Notes: generated by a model from the sequence alone, not told the origin. Counted from the first letter of the stretch, positions 1-8,590 are shown. The stretch: 64,000 nucleotides of DNA from Ancylobacter rudongensis (GCF_900100155.1 NZ_FMTP01000007.1:124001-188000), one strand, 5' to 3'. A program made the numbers and translations.

Positions 1-1201
1 GGCGCGCGAGGCATTCCTCGCGGGTGGCGGCGTGGACGATCAGCTTGCCGATCATGCTGTCGTAATAGGGCGGGATCGAATAGCCCTGATAGACCGCCGA
101 ATCGATGCGCACGCCGAGGCCGCCCGGCACATGCCAGTAGCCGATCTTGCCCGGCGAGGGCCGGAAGGTGCGCGGGTGCTCGGCGTTGACCCGGCACTCG
201 ATGGCATGGCCGCGCAGCACTACATCGTCCTGGGTGAAGCTCAGCGTGTCGCCTGCGGCGACGCGGATCTGCTCGCGGATCAGGTCGAATCCGGTGATGG
301 CTTCCGTCACCGGATGCTCCACCTGGATGCGGGTGTTCATCTCGATGAAATAGAACTCGCCATTCTCGTACAGGAACTCGATGGTTCCGGCACCGAGATA
401 CTTCATGTCACGCATCGCCTTGGCGCAGGTCTCGCCGATGCGGGCGCGCTGTTCGGCGGTGATGGTCGGGGAGGGGGCCTCCTCCAGCACCTTCTGGTGC
501 CGGCGCTGCAGCGAGCAGTCGCGCTCGCCCAGATGCACCGCATTGCCCTTGCCGTCGCCGAACACCTGAATTTCGATGTGGCGGGGGGTGCCGAGATATT
601 TTTCGATATAGACCGCATCGTCGCCGAACGCGGCGCGGGCTTCCGAGCGGGCGGTCGAGAGGGCGGAGGACAGTTCGTCTTCCGAGCGCGCCACCTTCAT
701 GCCGCGCCCGCCACCGCCGGCGGCGGCCTTGATCAGCACGGGATAGCCGATCTCGCGGGCGACCTTGATCGCCTCGTCGTCAGAGGTGACGCCGCCCTCG
801 GAACCCGGGACGCAGGGAATGCCGAGCGCCTTGGCGGTGCGCTTGGCCTCGATCTTGTCGCCCATGACGCGGATATGCTCGGGCTTGGGCCCGATGAAGG
901 CGACGCCGTGGTCGATGAGGATCTCGGCGAAGCGCGCATTCTCGGAGAGGAAGCCGTAGCCCGGATGCACCGCTTCCGCGCCTGTGATCTCGCAGGCGGC
1001 GAGCAGGGCGGGAATGTTGAGGTAGCTGTCCTTGGCGGACGGCGGGCCGATGCACACGCTCTCGTCGGCCAGCTTCACATGCATGGCGTTGGCGTCGGCG
1101 GTGGAATGAACCGCCACGGTGGCGATGCCCATTTCCTTGCAGGCGCGCAGCACGCGCAGGGCGATCTCGCCGCGATTGGCAATCAGGATCTTGCCGAACA
1201 T
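1..1201 (-). CDS. accC: Acetyl-CoA carboxylase, biotin carboxylase subunit (3' end cut by window)
   Basis: This subunit carboxylates the biotin carried on AccB using ATP and bicarbonate, the first step of malonyl-CoA and fatty acid synthesis in the cytoplasm. About 400 of the usual ~450 residues are present; the C-terminus lies beyond base 1. The N-terminus [20 protein letters not shown] is canonical. The ATP-grasp glycine loop ([12 protein letters not shown]) and the catalytic stretch [16 protein letters not shown] are intact. It starts 10 bp after the accB stop codon, so it is cotranscribed with accB and aroQ. The identification rests on direct translation of the reverse strand; no internal stop was met. 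Confidence 0.97.
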   Translation of the reverse strand, partial: MFGKILIANRGEIALRVLRACKEMGIATVAVHSTADANAMHVKLADESVCIGPPSAKDSYLNIPALLAACEITGAEAVHPGYGFLSENARFAEILIDHGVAFIGPKPEHIRVMGDKIEAKRTAKALGIPCVPGSEGGVTSDDEAIKVAREIGYPVLIKAAAGGGGRGMKVARSEDELSSALSTARSEARAAFGDDAVYIEKYLGTPRHIEIQVFGDGKGNAVHLGERDCSLQRRHQKVLEEAPSPTITAEQRARIGETCAKAMRDMKYLGAGTIEFLYENGEFYFIEMNTRIQVEHPVTEAITGFDLIREQIRVAAGDTLSFTQDDVVLRGHAIECRVNAEHPRTFRPSPGKIGYWHVPGGLGVRIDSAVYQGYSIPPYYDSMIGKLIVHAATREECLAR

Positions 1202-1211
1202 CAGGCGCGCC

Positions 1212-1691
1212 TCACTCGATGATCAGGAGTGGCTCGCCATATTCGACCGGCTGCGCATTCTCCACGAGGATTCGGGTCACGGTGCCGGCGCGGGGCGCGG
1301 GAATCGCGTTCATGGTCTTCATCGCCTCGACGATGAGCAGCGTCTGGCCTTCCTTCACCACCGAGCCGACATCGATGAAGTACTTGGCGCCGGGCTCCGG
1401 GCCGAGATAGGCGGTGCCCACCATCGGCGAGGTGACGAGGCCGGGATGCTTGGAGATGTCGTCCACGGCCGCCGGCGCCAGGGCGGCGGGTGCCGGCGCG
1501 GGAGCGGCGGCCACCGGGGCCGGCGCAACCGCGACCGGGGCGGCGGCATAGACGGTCGGCGCGGCGCGGACGACGCGGATGCGCAGATCCTCGTGCTGCA
1601 CCTCGATCTCGGTGAGGTCGCTTTCGGAGAGCAGGTTGGCGATCTCGCGCACCAGCGCGGGGTCGATGTTCGGCTTGTTGGTTTTCATCAT
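1212..1691 (-). CDS. accB: Acetyl-CoA carboxylase biotin carboxyl carrier protein
   Basis: A carrier of 159 residues whose biotinylated lysine shuttles carboxyl groups from AccC to the carboxyltransferase. The C-terminal biotinyl domain carries the classic EAMKTMN motif, with the target Lys near residue 125. The N-terminal helical segment is joined to it by an Ala/Pro-rich linker at about residues 55-85, the usual AccB architecture and length. Two adjacent ATG codons (1691 and 1688) could both start translation; a GGGA element fits the second slightly better. It lies 30 bp after aroQ and 10 bp before accC. Confidence 0.97.
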   Translation of the reverse strand: MMKTNKPNIDPALVREIANLLSESDLTEIEVQHEDLRIRVVRAAPTVYAAAPVAVAPAPVAAAPAPAPAALAPAAVDDISKHPGLVTSPMVGTAYLGPEPGAKYFIDVGSVVKEGQTLLIVEAMKTMNAIPAPRAGTVTRILVENAQPVEYGEPLLIIE

Positions 1692-1721
1692 GATCCCGTG
1701 ACGGTGGCTCGCCCGTCTCCC

Positions 1722-2165
1722 TCAGCTGATCTTGCCACCGGCGGTGGCGAGCGCATCGATGGCGAGCCGGTAGCCATCGATCCCCAGCCCGCAGATCACC
1801 CCACGGGCGACCGGCGAAATAAAGGAATGATGGCGGAAGGCTTCGCGCGCGAAGACGTTGGACAGGTGGACTTCGACGACAATGAGGCCGACCGCCTTGA
1901 TGGCGTCGGCAAGGGCGACGGATGTATGGGTATAGGCGGCCGCGTTCAGCACCACGCCGCGCGAGCCGCGTGCTTCCTGCAGGAAGGTGACGAGCTCGCC
2001 CTCGTGATTGCTCTGGCGGAACACGAGGTCCAGCCCGTGGCGCTCGCAGGCGGCGCGGCAGGCAGCTTCGACATCGGCGAGGGTCGCATGGCCGTACACC
2101 TCCGGCTCGCGCGTGCCGAGCAGGTTGAGGTTCGGTCCGTTGAGAACATGCACCGTGTCGGGCAT
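1722..2165 (-). CDS. aroQ: 3-dehydroquinate dehydratase, type II
   Basis: This enzyme converts 3-dehydroquinate to 3-dehydroshikimate in the shikimate pathway. The 147-residue length matches the dodecameric type II family. Visible signatures are [20 protein letters not shown] at the N-terminus (the Tyr there is the catalytic base region), [15 protein letters not shown], and [17 protein letters not shown] near the active-site lid. It is the first gene of an aroQ-accB-accC unit, an order common in Rhizobiales. A good promoter lies about 50 bp upstream at 2217-2245. Confidence 0.97.
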   Translation of the reverse strand: MPDTVHVLNGPNLNLLGTREPEVYGHATLADVEAACRAACERHGLDLVFRQSNHEGELVTFLQEARGSRGVVLNAAAYTHTSVALADAIKAVGLIVVEVHLSNVFAREAFRHHSFISPVARGVICGLGIDGYRLAIDALATAGGKIS

Positions 2166-2216
2166 CGCGCCTCATTCAGCCAGCCGCCGGCGGCCCCATG
2201 CCGGGACGGCCGCGGG

Positions 2217-2245
2217 GTTATAGGCAATGGCTGGCCCCGCGCCAA
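2217..2245 (-). promoter_or_regulatory. Predicted sigma-70-type promoter for aroQ-accB-accC
   Basis: On the reverse strand TTGGCG and TATAAC are separated by exactly 17 bp. Transcription would start near 2210 and give a leader of about 45 nt before the aroQ ATG at 2165. The 205-bp gap between the DsbA-like gene and aroQ supports an independent start here. Prediction from sequence only. Confidence 0.55.
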
Positions 2246-2370
2246 GCCCCGCCGCGCTTTCCGCGGGATTATCCCCGGCGGGCGGGGTGAGCGGGCCCGG
2301 CAAGAGTCCGGTGCCGCACGGGGCGCCACCGGGCCGGGATCAGCACGATTCGGACATCAGCACTGGGTGA

Positions 2371-3156
2371 TCAGCACTGGGTCTTGCCGCAGCTGCGCAC
2401 CGAGGCGATGGCGCCCTTGAGCTGGTCGTGGCCGACCGCGCCGACCACCACCTGGTCGCCCAGCACATAGCTCGGCGTGCCGTCGATGCCGAGCGCCTCG
2501 GCCAGCTGCAGGTCGTCCTGCAGGGTGGCGTTGACCTCGGGGTTCTCCAGCGCCTTCTCCAGCGCCGCCTTGTCGATGCCGACCGCGACGGCGGCCTCTA
2601 TCGCCTTGTCCTTGTTGGCCTGCCCGCGCTCGCCGAGCAGCTTCTTGTGGAAGTCGAAATACTTGTCCGGCGCCGTCAGCCGCACCGCGACGCCGACCCG
2701 CGCCGCTTCCACCGATCCCGGCCCGAGCACCGGGAATTCCTTGAGGATGACCTTCAGCTTGGGGTCGCCCTGGATCATCTCGGTGAGGTCGGTGAGCGCG
2801 CGCTTGCAGTAGCCGCAATTGTAATCGAAGAACTCCACCAGCGTGACGTCGCCCTGCGGGTTGCCGACTACGATGCCGCGCGTGGTGTCGTAGATGCGCG
2901 GCTTGAGCTCGGCTACGGCGGCCTCGCGCTGCTTGGCCTCGGCGGCGGCCTGGCGCTTCTGCAGCACCATGATCGCCTCCTGGATCACCTCGGGATTGTT
3001 GACGAGATACTCGCGGATCACGCCCTCGAATTCCTTGCGCTGGGCGTCGTCCAGCGCCGAGGCGGGCGTGTGGGCCGCGCCGAGCAGCAGGCCGGCGGCA
3101 AGGCCGAGCGCGAGGGTCGCGCGGCCGGCGCGGCGGAAGAGGCTGAGGGGCGACAT
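2371..3156 (-). CDS. DsbA-family (Com1/ScsC-like) periplasmic thiol-disulfide oxidoreductase
   Basis: A secreted thioredoxin-fold protein of 261 residues that likely forms or isomerises disulfides in the periplasm. The chosen ATG at 3156 has a GGAGA ribosome site 6-7 bases upstream and starts directly on a signal peptide (basic MSPLSLFRRAGR, then a Leu/Ala core ending near ASA). An upstream in-frame start at 3192 would bury this signal behind 12 residues. A helical, charged N-terminal region (about residues 35-90) precedes the redox motif CGYC (Cys114/Cys117) in VEFFDYNCGYCKRAL, as in Com1-type members. It lies 36 bp after the M48 protease gene, suggesting a shared transcript concerned with envelope protein quality. 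Confidence 0.9.
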   Translation of the reverse strand: MSPLSLFRRAGRATLALGLAAGLLLGAAHTPASALDDAQRKEFEGVIREYLVNNPEVIQEAIMVLQKRQAAAEAKQREAAVAELKPRIYDTTRGIVVGNPQGDVTLVEFFDYNCGYCKRALTDLTEMIQGDPKLKVILKEFPVLGPGSVEAARVGVAVRLTAPDKYFDFHKKLLGERGQANKDKAIEAAVAVGIDKAALEKALENPEVNATLQDDLQLAEALGIDGTPSYVLGDQVVVGAVGHDQLKGAIASVRSCGKTQC

Positions 3157-3192
3157 GGGGTTCTCCAGAGGGAAGGGGGCGCGCGCGGTCAT

Positions 3193-4674
3193 TTACTGGC
3201 CGGCTCTCTTGCTGCGGGCGTTGCGGTCCACCGGCGGCTTGTAGTTGACGATGTCGTCCGCCTTCAGCCAGCCCGGCGTGCCGAGCTTGAAGCCGTTGCG
3301 GGCCCGGGTCGCCAGTTCGCGCGAGAGGCGGAAGTCGCCGCTCATGAAAGCGGCCTGCGCCGAGGCGAGGTCGGCATTGGGAATGTCGCCCTTGCGGCCA
3401 TAGGCCATGGCGAGATAGCGCCAGCCGGCCGGCGAGGAGGGCTCGCGCTGCAGGCTGAAGGTCAGTTCGCGCACCGCCTCGTCCATCGACGCCTTGTCTT
3501 CATTGGCTACCAGCGCCTGGCCGAGCAGCATGCGGATCAGCGGGTTGCCGTTGGACAGCGCCACCGCCCGGCGCAGCGGCGGCACCGCCTCGCGCGCCCG
3601 GCCCGCTTCCAGCAGCGCCTGACCCTTCAGCTCGTAGAAATAGGGGTTGTTCGGCTGCTCGGCGATCAGCGAATCGATCTGGTTCAGCGCGTCGGGAATG
3701 CTGCCGAAGCGGTAGCCTGAAATCGCCCGCGCGTAGCGCGCCGGCATTGAAGTGTCCGAGCGCGGATAGGTGCGGCTCACCGAATCCGGCGGCTGGGTGA
3801 AGCCGACCAGCTTGGCCCGCATCATGTCGTGCCGCGCCTGCAAAGAGGGCGAATCCTTGGCGTCGTAATAGGGGCTCTTCTTCGCCATTTCCGTCAGCAG
3901 CGCGATGCGCTCGGTCGCCATCGGGTGGCTGAGCACATAGGGGTCGATGCGCTGGCTCAGGAACATCTGGTCGTTCTGGAAGCGCTCGAACGTGGTCAGC
4001 ATGCCCTTGGCCGACTGCTTGGTGGCGGTGAGGTACTTCACCGCCGCCTGGTCGGCGGAGGCTTCCTGCCCGCGCTGGTAGGACAGCAGGGTGCGGCGGA
4101 TGACCTCCTGCGGTGCCATGACGGCGCCGGCCGCCGCCCCGCCCATATTGGCGCCGCTCGCCGCGCCGGCCGCGACACCGCCGGCGGCCAGCAGCATGGC
4201 GACGATGGAGGCGGTCTGCGCCGTCTCCAGCTGCTGGCGCATATTGGACAGATGCCCACCGGCGATATGGCCGGTCTCGTGCGCCAGCACGCCGATGATC
4301 TCGTTCGGCACCTTCGACTGCTTGAGCGCGCCGGTGTTGATGAAGATGCGCCGCCCGTCGGCGACGAAGGCGTTGAAGCTGTCGCTGCCGACCAGCACCA
4401 CCTGGATGTTCTGCTGCTGCAGGCCGGCGGCCTTGAAGATCGGGCGCGTATAGTCGCGCATCAGCGTCTCGATCTCGGCGTCGCGGATGATGTTGGGCTG
4501 GCGGCTCTGCGCCTGCGCCGGGCCGGCGGGGGCGAGAAGCGCGGCTGCGGCCAGAAACGTGGCGCCACGCGCCAGCCTGGCGGCAAGGCGCGCCGCAGCG
4601 CCGGCGCGGCGGCGGGCCGGGGCGATCGAGGTTCGCGCAAGCGAGGGGTTGTCAAGCAGCAGGGAAGGCATCAT
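3193..4674 (-). CDS. M48 family metalloprotease with TPR repeats, BepA-like
   Basis: A periplasmic zinc metalloprotease of about 493 residues, likely acting in outer-membrane protein quality control like E. coli BepA. The zinc motif HETGHIAGGH follows VLA in the N-terminal half, and the downstream glutamate is supplied by the RGQEASADQAA stretch. The C-terminal half is built of TPR-like helices (EQPNNPYFYELKGQALLEAG and following). A hydrophobic export segment ends at APAGPAQAQ. The start is uncertain. The reading frame extends upstream to a TTG at 4728 with no convincing ribosome site; the twin ATGs at 4674 and 4671 are preferred but still leave a long basic n-region before the hydrophobic core. 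It precedes the DsbA-like gene by 36 bp. Confidence 0.9.
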   Translation of the reverse strand: MMPSLLLDNPSLARTSIAPARRRAGAAARLAARLARGATFLAAAALLAPAGPAQAQSRQPNIIRDAEIETLMRDYTRPIFKAAGLQQQNIQVVLVGSDSFNAFVADGRRIFINTGALKQSKVPNEIIGVLAHETGHIAGGHLSNMRQQLETAQTASIVAMLLAAGGVAAGAASGANMGGAAAGAVMAPQEVIRRTLLSYQRGQEASADQAAVKYLTATKQSAKGMLTTFERFQNDQMFLSQRIDPYVLSHPMATERIALLTEMAKKSPYYDAKDSPSLQARHDMMRAKLVGFTQPPDSVSRTYPRSDTSMPARYARAISGYRFGSIPDALNQIDSLIAEQPNNPYFYELKGQALLEAGRAREAVPPLRRAVALSNGNPLIRMLLGQALVANEDKASMDEAVRELTFSLQREPSSPAGWRYLAMAYGRKGDIPNADLASAQAAFMSGDFRLSRELATRARNGFKLGTPGWLKADDIVNYKPPVDRNARSKRAGQ

Positions 4675-4818
4675 CCATCGACACAGTGGGTTCGCGGCGA
4701 ACTGACGCTGTCGCGACGGCAGGGTCAAGCCTCGGCCTCATCATCTTCTATTGAACATCCGCCGAAACGGCCCGGAAAATGCGGCGGCGATACGGCAGGT
4801 TCGGCAAGGTTCGTACAT

Positions 4819-6036
4819 ATGAGCGCATCCCCTTCCTCTCCCCGCCTCGAGGCCGCCGCAAGTCTGGCAGGCGGAGGTCTGGCCGGCGCTTCCCGCCGCA
4901 GCGAGATCGCGCCCTTCATCGTCATGGACGTGATGGAGCGGGCGGCGCGCATCGAGGCGGCCGGCGGCCATGTCATCCATATGGAGGTCGGCCAGCCGGC
5001 GGCGCCGGCGCCCTCCACCGCCCGAGAGGCGGCGCGCCGCGCGCTCGACCATGGCCGCATCGGCTACACCACCGCGCTCGGCATTGCCTCGCTGCGCGCC
5101 CGCATCGCCCGCCATTATGGCGAGACCTATGGCGTGGAGATCGACCCGGCGCGGGTGGTGGTGACGACGGGCTCCTCCTCCGGCTTCCTGCTCACCTTCC
5201 TCGCCCAGTTCGAGCCGGGGGACCGGGTGGCGATCGCCAATCCCGGCTATCCCCCCTATCGCCACATCCTCACCGCGCTCGGCTGCGAGCCGGTGCTGAT
5301 CGAGACCGACGCCGCCTCGCGCTGGGTCATCACCCCCGAGGCGCTGCTGGAGGCGCACCGGCGCACCCCGCTGAAGGGCGTGCTGGTGGCGAGCCCCGCC
5401 AACCCGACCGGCACGATGATGCGGCCCGAGGCGCTGGCCGAGCTGGTGCGCACCGCCGAGGGCGCCGGCATCCGCTTCATCTCCGACGAGATCTATCACG
5501 GGCTGGACTACGCCTTCCCCGCCTCGACGGCGGCGGCGATCAGCTCGGAGGCGACCATCATCCATTCCTTCTCGAAATATTTCTGCATGACCGGCTGGCG
5601 GGTCGGCTGGATGGTGATGCCGGAAGGTCTCGTGCGCGCGGTGGAGCGGCTGCAGCAGAACCTGATGATCTCGGTGCCGACGCTCTCGCAGATCGCCGCC
5701 GAGGCGGCCTTTGACGGCGCGGCCGAGATGGAGGCGGTCAAGCATGGCTATGAGGAGAACCGGCTGATCCTCACCACCGGGCTGCCGGCGGCCGGCCTGC
5801 CGGAATTCCTGCCCGTCGACGGGGCGTTCTATCTCTATGCCGATGTCTCGCGCTTCACCGACGATTCCGCCGCCTTCGCCCGGCGGCTGCTGGACGAGGC
5901 GCATGTGGCGGCGACGCCGGGGGTCGATTTCGACCCGCATCGCGGCCACCATTATCTGCGCCTGTCCTATGCCGGCGCCCCGGACGACATGCGTGAGGCG
6001 GTGCAGCGCATCGGCGAGTTTTTGCGGAAGGGGTGA
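4819..6036 (+). CDS. Pyridoxal-phosphate aminotransferase, class I/II
   Basis: A fold-type I PLP enzyme of 405 residues. It shows the substrate-binding stretch GQPAAPAPSTAREAA, the loop VASPANPTGTMM, the cofactor-binding ISDEIYHGLDY, and the Schiff-base lysine Lys253 in SFSKYFCMTGWRVGWM. The frame is open much further upstream, but that extension is antisense to the M48 protease gene. The ATG at 4819 sits 10 bases after AAGG and begins just before the conserved core. The amino acid substrate cannot be told from sequence. It stands alone: the M48 gene diverges from it and an intergenic repeat cluster follows. Confidence 0.92.
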   Translation: MSASPSSPRLEAAASLAGGGLAGASRRSEIAPFIVMDVMERAARIEAAGGHVIHMEVGQPAAPAPSTAREAARRALDHGRIGYTTALGIASLRARIARHYGETYGVEIDPARVVVTTGSSSGFLLTFLAQFEPGDRVAIANPGYPPYRHILTALGCEPVLIETDAASRWVITPEALLEAHRRTPLKGVLVASPANPTGTMMRPEALAELVRTAEGAGIRFISDEIYHGLDYAFPASTAAAISSEATIIHSFSKYFCMTGWRVGWMVMPEGLVRAVERLQQNLMISVPTLSQIAAEAAFDGAAEMEAVKHGYEENRLILTTGLPAAGLPEFLPVDGAFYLYADVSRFTDDSAAFARRLLDEAHVAATPGVDFDPHRGHHYLRLSYAGAPDDMREAVQRIGEFLRKG

Positions 6037-6067
6037 CGGGCGAGGCTGGGAGCGGGCGGGCCGGCGT

Positions 6068-6102
6068 CCTTCGAGGCTCGCTGCGCGCGCCTCGGGATGA
6101 CG
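6068..6102. repeat. Intergenic palindromic repeat, family B
   Basis: One copy of a short repeat with the core CTTCGAGGCTCGCT followed by a GC-rich CGCGCGCCTCGGGATGACG tail. Related copies occur at 35980-36019, 36039-36077, 38199-38238 and 48811-48856. It lies just downstream of an aminotransferase gene, as the others lie at gene ends. Confidence 0.7.
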
Positions 6103-6116
6103 GGCCACTGCCCTCT

Positions 6117-6193
6117 TGCCCGGGCTTGACCCGGGCACCCAGCGGTCCCGCTGCGCCACACAGTCTGGGTCCCCGGGTCAAGCTCGGGGATGA
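6117..6193. repeat. Intergenic palindromic repeat, family C
   Basis: A 77-bp imperfect inverted repeat. The left arm contains GCCCGGGCTTGACCCGGGCA and the right arm GGTCCCCGGGTCAAGCTCGG. It can fold into a long hairpin and may end transcription of the aminotransferase gene. It is the only copy of this family found in the window and directly follows a family B copy. Confidence 0.65.
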
Positions 6194-6223
6194 GGGAAGC
6201 GGGGGCGGCGTCTACCCCGGAAT

Positions 6224-6595
6224 TTACCGTTCCATCACCGCCGCGTCATAGGCGGCCTGGGCGGCGAGGATGGCGTCCATATTGTGCTCGGCCCAATGGG
6301 TGAGGGCGGCGGCGGTTTCCGCCAGCGCCCGGCCGAGCGGGGTGAGGGCGTATTCCACCGTGACCGGCACGGTGGGGTAGACCGTGCGCGTGACCAGCCC
6401 GTCGCGCTCCAGCTTCTTCAGCGTCTGCGACAGCACCTTCTGCGAGATGGCCTTGATGTCGCGCCGCAGGTGATTGAACCGCACCGGCCCATCCTCCAGC
6501 CGGTCGAGGATCAGCAGCGCCCATTTGTCGGCCAGCCGGTCGAGCACCAGCCGGGTCGGGCAGCGGTCCTCATAGACATTGTAGGCGTAGCGCAT
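6224..6595 (-). CDS. HxlR-family winged-helix regulator, QorR/YtfH-like
   Basis: A 123-residue transcription factor of the HxlR family (DUF24 winged helix). The hallmark stretch is DKWALLILDRLEDGPVRFNH, followed by LRRDIKAISQKVLSQTLKKL and the wing LVTRTVYPTVPVTVEYALT. A single N-terminal Cys12 in YEDRCPTRLVLDRL sits where redox-sensing members (YodB, HypR, QorR) carry their sensing cysteine. It is divergent from a quinone-reductase-like gene, the same pairing as E. coli ytfH-ytfG, so it probably represses that gene and responds to quinones or electrophiles (inference). A dyad operator candidate lies between the genes. Confidence 0.93.
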   Translation of the reverse strand: MRYAYNVYEDRCPTRLVLDRLADKWALLILDRLEDGPVRFNHLRRDIKAISQKVLSQTLKKLERDGLVTRTVYPTVPVTVEYALTPLGRALAETAAALTHWAEHNMDAILAAQAAYDAAVMER

Positions 6596-6699
6596 CGCGG
6601 TCTCCGTCGCTGTCGTCCCGTGGGCTGGTTTGGCGGGGCGGTTTCCTCGACGCCACCATGTGAGCCGCAGGTGCTCTCTTCCGGTCTCTCTAGGGAGAG

Positions 6700-6738
6700 A
6701 GTATGTAGTCCATCGAAACATGGTTTCCAATGGATACT
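6700..6738. promoter_or_regulatory. Nested dyad, candidate HxlR-regulator operator
   Basis: Within the 156-bp divergent intergenic region, three arm pairs nest around one centre: AGTAT/ATACT (6700-6704 and 6734-6738), TCCAT/ATGGA (6709-6713 and 6730-6734) and GAAAC/GTTTC (6715-6719 and 6723-6727). HxlR-family regulators bind such dyads as dimers. A second short inverted repeat, TCTCTC-N4-GAGAGA, lies immediately upstream at 6685-6700. Function is inferred from position and symmetry. Confidence 0.55.
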
Positions 6739-6751
6739 GAGGAGAGCGACA

Positions 6752-7591
6752 ATGACAGGCAAGATTCTGGTGCTCGGCGCGAGCGGGCATGTCGGCCGCC
6801 CGCTGGTGAAGGAACTGCTGGCCCGTGGCGAGAGTGTGAAGGCCGCCTCGCGCGGCGGCCAGCCGATCGACGGCGCCGAGAGCGTCGCCTTCGATTTCGC
6901 CGCGCCGGATTTCGCGGCGGCGTTTGACGGCGTCGACCGCGCCTTCGTGATGCTGCCGGGTGGCTATGTGAATTCCCGGGAGCTGCTGATCCCGGTCATC
7001 GAGGCCGCCGCCGCGCGCAAGGTGAAGGTGGTGCTGCAGACCGCGCTCGGCGTCGATGCCGACGATGCCATTCCCTATCGCCAGGTCGAACTGGCGCTGA
7101 TCGCCTCCGGCACGCCGTATGTGATCCTGCGGCCGAACTGGTTCACCGACAATTTCCTGAACTTCTGGAAGCCGGGAATCGACCATGCCGGCGTCATCGC
7201 CGTGCCGGCGGGCGAGGGCAAGTCCGCCTTCATCGACGCCCGCGACATCGCCGCCAGCGCGGCCCGCGTGCTCACCAGCGATGCCTTTGACGGAAAGGCG
7301 TTCAACCTCTCCGGGCCGGAGGCGCTGAGCTATGCCGAGGCGGCGGCGGTGCTCGCCCCGGTCATGGACAAGCCGGTCGCCTATACCCCGGTCGATGACG
7401 ACACCTTTGTCGGCATTCTGACCGGGGTCGGCATCGGGGAGGATTATGCCCGCTTCCTCGCCAGCATCTTCTATCCCGTGCGCGAGGGCTGGACCGCCGG
7501 CGTCACCGATGCGGTGCAGACGCTGACCGGCCACGCGCCGCGCTCGGTCGCGCAATGGGCGCAGGACCACGCGGCGGCGCTGCGGGCGTGA
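6752..7591 (+). CDS. NmrA/SDR-type NAD(P)H:quinone oxidoreductase, QorB/YtfG-like
   Basis: A 279-residue atypical short-chain dehydrogenase. The Rossmann motif GASGHVG (residues 9-15) opens the protein after KILVL. The internal sequence RAFVMLPGGYVNSRELLIPVIEAA and the PNWFTDNFLNF segment are typical of the NmrA/YtfG clade, which reduces quinones two electrons at a time using NADPH. A GAGGAG ribosome site lies 7-8 bases before the ATG. Divergence from an HxlR regulator supports a quinone-detoxifying role, although NAD(P)-binding sensor function is an alternative. Confidence 0.88.
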   Translation: MTGKILVLGASGHVGRPLVKELLARGESVKAASRGGQPIDGAESVAFDFAAPDFAAAFDGVDRAFVMLPGGYVNSRELLIPVIEAAAARKVKVVLQTALGVDADDAIPYRQVELALIASGTPYVILRPNWFTDNFLNFWKPGIDHAGVIAVPAGEGKSAFIDARDIAASAARVLTSDAFDGKAFNLSGPEALSYAEAAAVLAPVMDKPVAYTPVDDDTFVGILTGVGIGEDYARFLASIFYPVREGWTAGVTDAVQTLTGHAPRSVAQWAQDHAAALRA

Positions 7592-7597
7592 AGGCGC

Positions 7598-7638
7598 GCG
7601 CCCCTGTCTCTCGGAGCTTTTCCGGGAGACAGGGGCGC
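7598..7638. terminator. Bidirectional terminator between convergent genes
   Basis: A perfect 13-bp stem (GCGCCCCTGTCTC with GAGACAGGGGCGC) is extended by one wobble and four more pairs to a 5-base loop. It fills the 50-bp space between the qorB-like gene and the transglutaminase-like gene, whose stop codon begins four bases beyond. There is no T-run, so it may act as a bidirectional stop or mRNA 3' end stabiliser. Confidence 0.7.
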
Positions 7639-7641
7639 CGC

Positions 7642-8469
7642 CTATGCCGCCACCTGCTCGGTGATGACCTCGAAGCGCTGCAGCATGTGCGGCCCGAAGG
7701 TGTGGATCATCGGGATATCGGCGGCGTCGCGTCCGCGCGCCACCAGCACCCGGCCGATGCGGGGCACGTTGTGGCGGGCGTCGAAGGTGTGCCAGTGGCC
7801 GCCAATATAGGCCTCGAACCACGCATTATAGTCCATCGGCGCCGGGTCCGGCGGCACGCCGATATCACCGAGAAACCCGTTGCAGTAGCGGGCCGGAATA
7901 TTCATCGCGCGGGTCAGCGCCACCGCCAGATGGGTGAAGTCGCGGCAGACGCCGACGCGCTCGTTGAAGGCCTGGGCGGCGGTGCGGGTGTTGCGGGCGA
8001 ACTGGTAGTCGAACCGGATCTGGGCGTTGACGAAATTGCAGATCTGCTGGACCCGGTTCCAGCCGGGGGCGTAGCCGCCGAACAGGTTCCACGCCACGCC
8101 CGAGAGTTCGTCCACCTCGCAGTAGCGGCTCGGTAGCAGGAATTGCAGCACCTCGGGCGGAAGCTCGGCCGGCGCGTGCTCGATGGCGTTCTGGTCGAAC
8201 ACATCGAGCGTGCCGGGATCGGCGACGTTGAAGCGGCTCTCGAAGCGGGCGCCGCCGGACGGGATGACCAGGCGCCGGCAGATATTGCCGAAGCTGTCGT
8301 CGTAGTCCTCGGTGGGAACCGGACTGCCATCGCTGAGCGCGGTGACGCTCATCGTCGCGACATCGATGATGTCGCCCTGTCGTTCCGGGTGCGCGTCAAG
8401 CAGGGTGATGCCGGCGGTCGGCTGGTTGCAGACGACCTCGATCCGGTACCCGCATTGTATGGTGATCAT
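7642..8469 (-). CDS. Transglutaminase-like superfamily protein
   Basis: A 275-residue cytoplasmic protein with the transglutaminase-like cysteine-protease fold. The nucleophile region is RVGVCRDFTHLAVALTRAMN (Cys175) and the acidic residue lies in GGHWHTFDARHN (Asp230). An N-terminal beta domain (residues 1-115) precedes the core, and no signal peptide is visible. The stretch DYNAWFEAY has Asn215 where many family members carry the catalytic His (HAW), so activity is uncertain. Proteins of this type are common in Rhizobiales, without known substrates. It is a monocistronic gene between two hairpins. Confidence 0.88.
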   Translation of the reverse strand: MITIQCGYRIEVVCNQPTAGITLLDAHPERQGDIIDVATMSVTALSDGSPVPTEDYDDSFGNICRRLVIPSGGARFESRFNVADPGTLDVFDQNAIEHAPAELPPEVLQFLLPSRYCEVDELSGVAWNLFGGYAPGWNRVQQICNFVNAQIRFDYQFARNTRTAAQAFNERVGVCRDFTHLAVALTRAMNIPARYCNGFLGDIGVPPDPAPMDYNAWFEAYIGGHWHTFDARHNVPRIGRVLVARGRDAADIPMIHTFGPHMLQRFEVITEQVAA

Positions 8470-8564
8470 CCGCGCCCCGCATCGCTTTCATTGCAGGGCA
8501 GAACACCGCTCGCGGGCGGAGGTTCCAGCAGGGGGTGCCGAGATTGCAGGCATGTTGAAAGACA

Positions 8565-8590
8565 AAAACGGCGCCGTGAGGCGCCGTTTT
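8565..8590 (-). terminator. Rho-independent terminator of rne
   Basis: The stem AAAACGGCGCC/GGCGCCGTTTT closes a GTGA loop. Read on the reverse strand it ends in a T-run (GTTTTTG), 46 bases after the rne stop codon. It separates rne from the transglutaminase-like gene on the same strand. Confidence 0.85.

Noticed and set aside
32-2420. Long plus-strand frames opposite accC, accB and aroQ.
   Set aside because: Antisense shadows of clearly identified genes, with low-complexity His/Gly/Ala translations.
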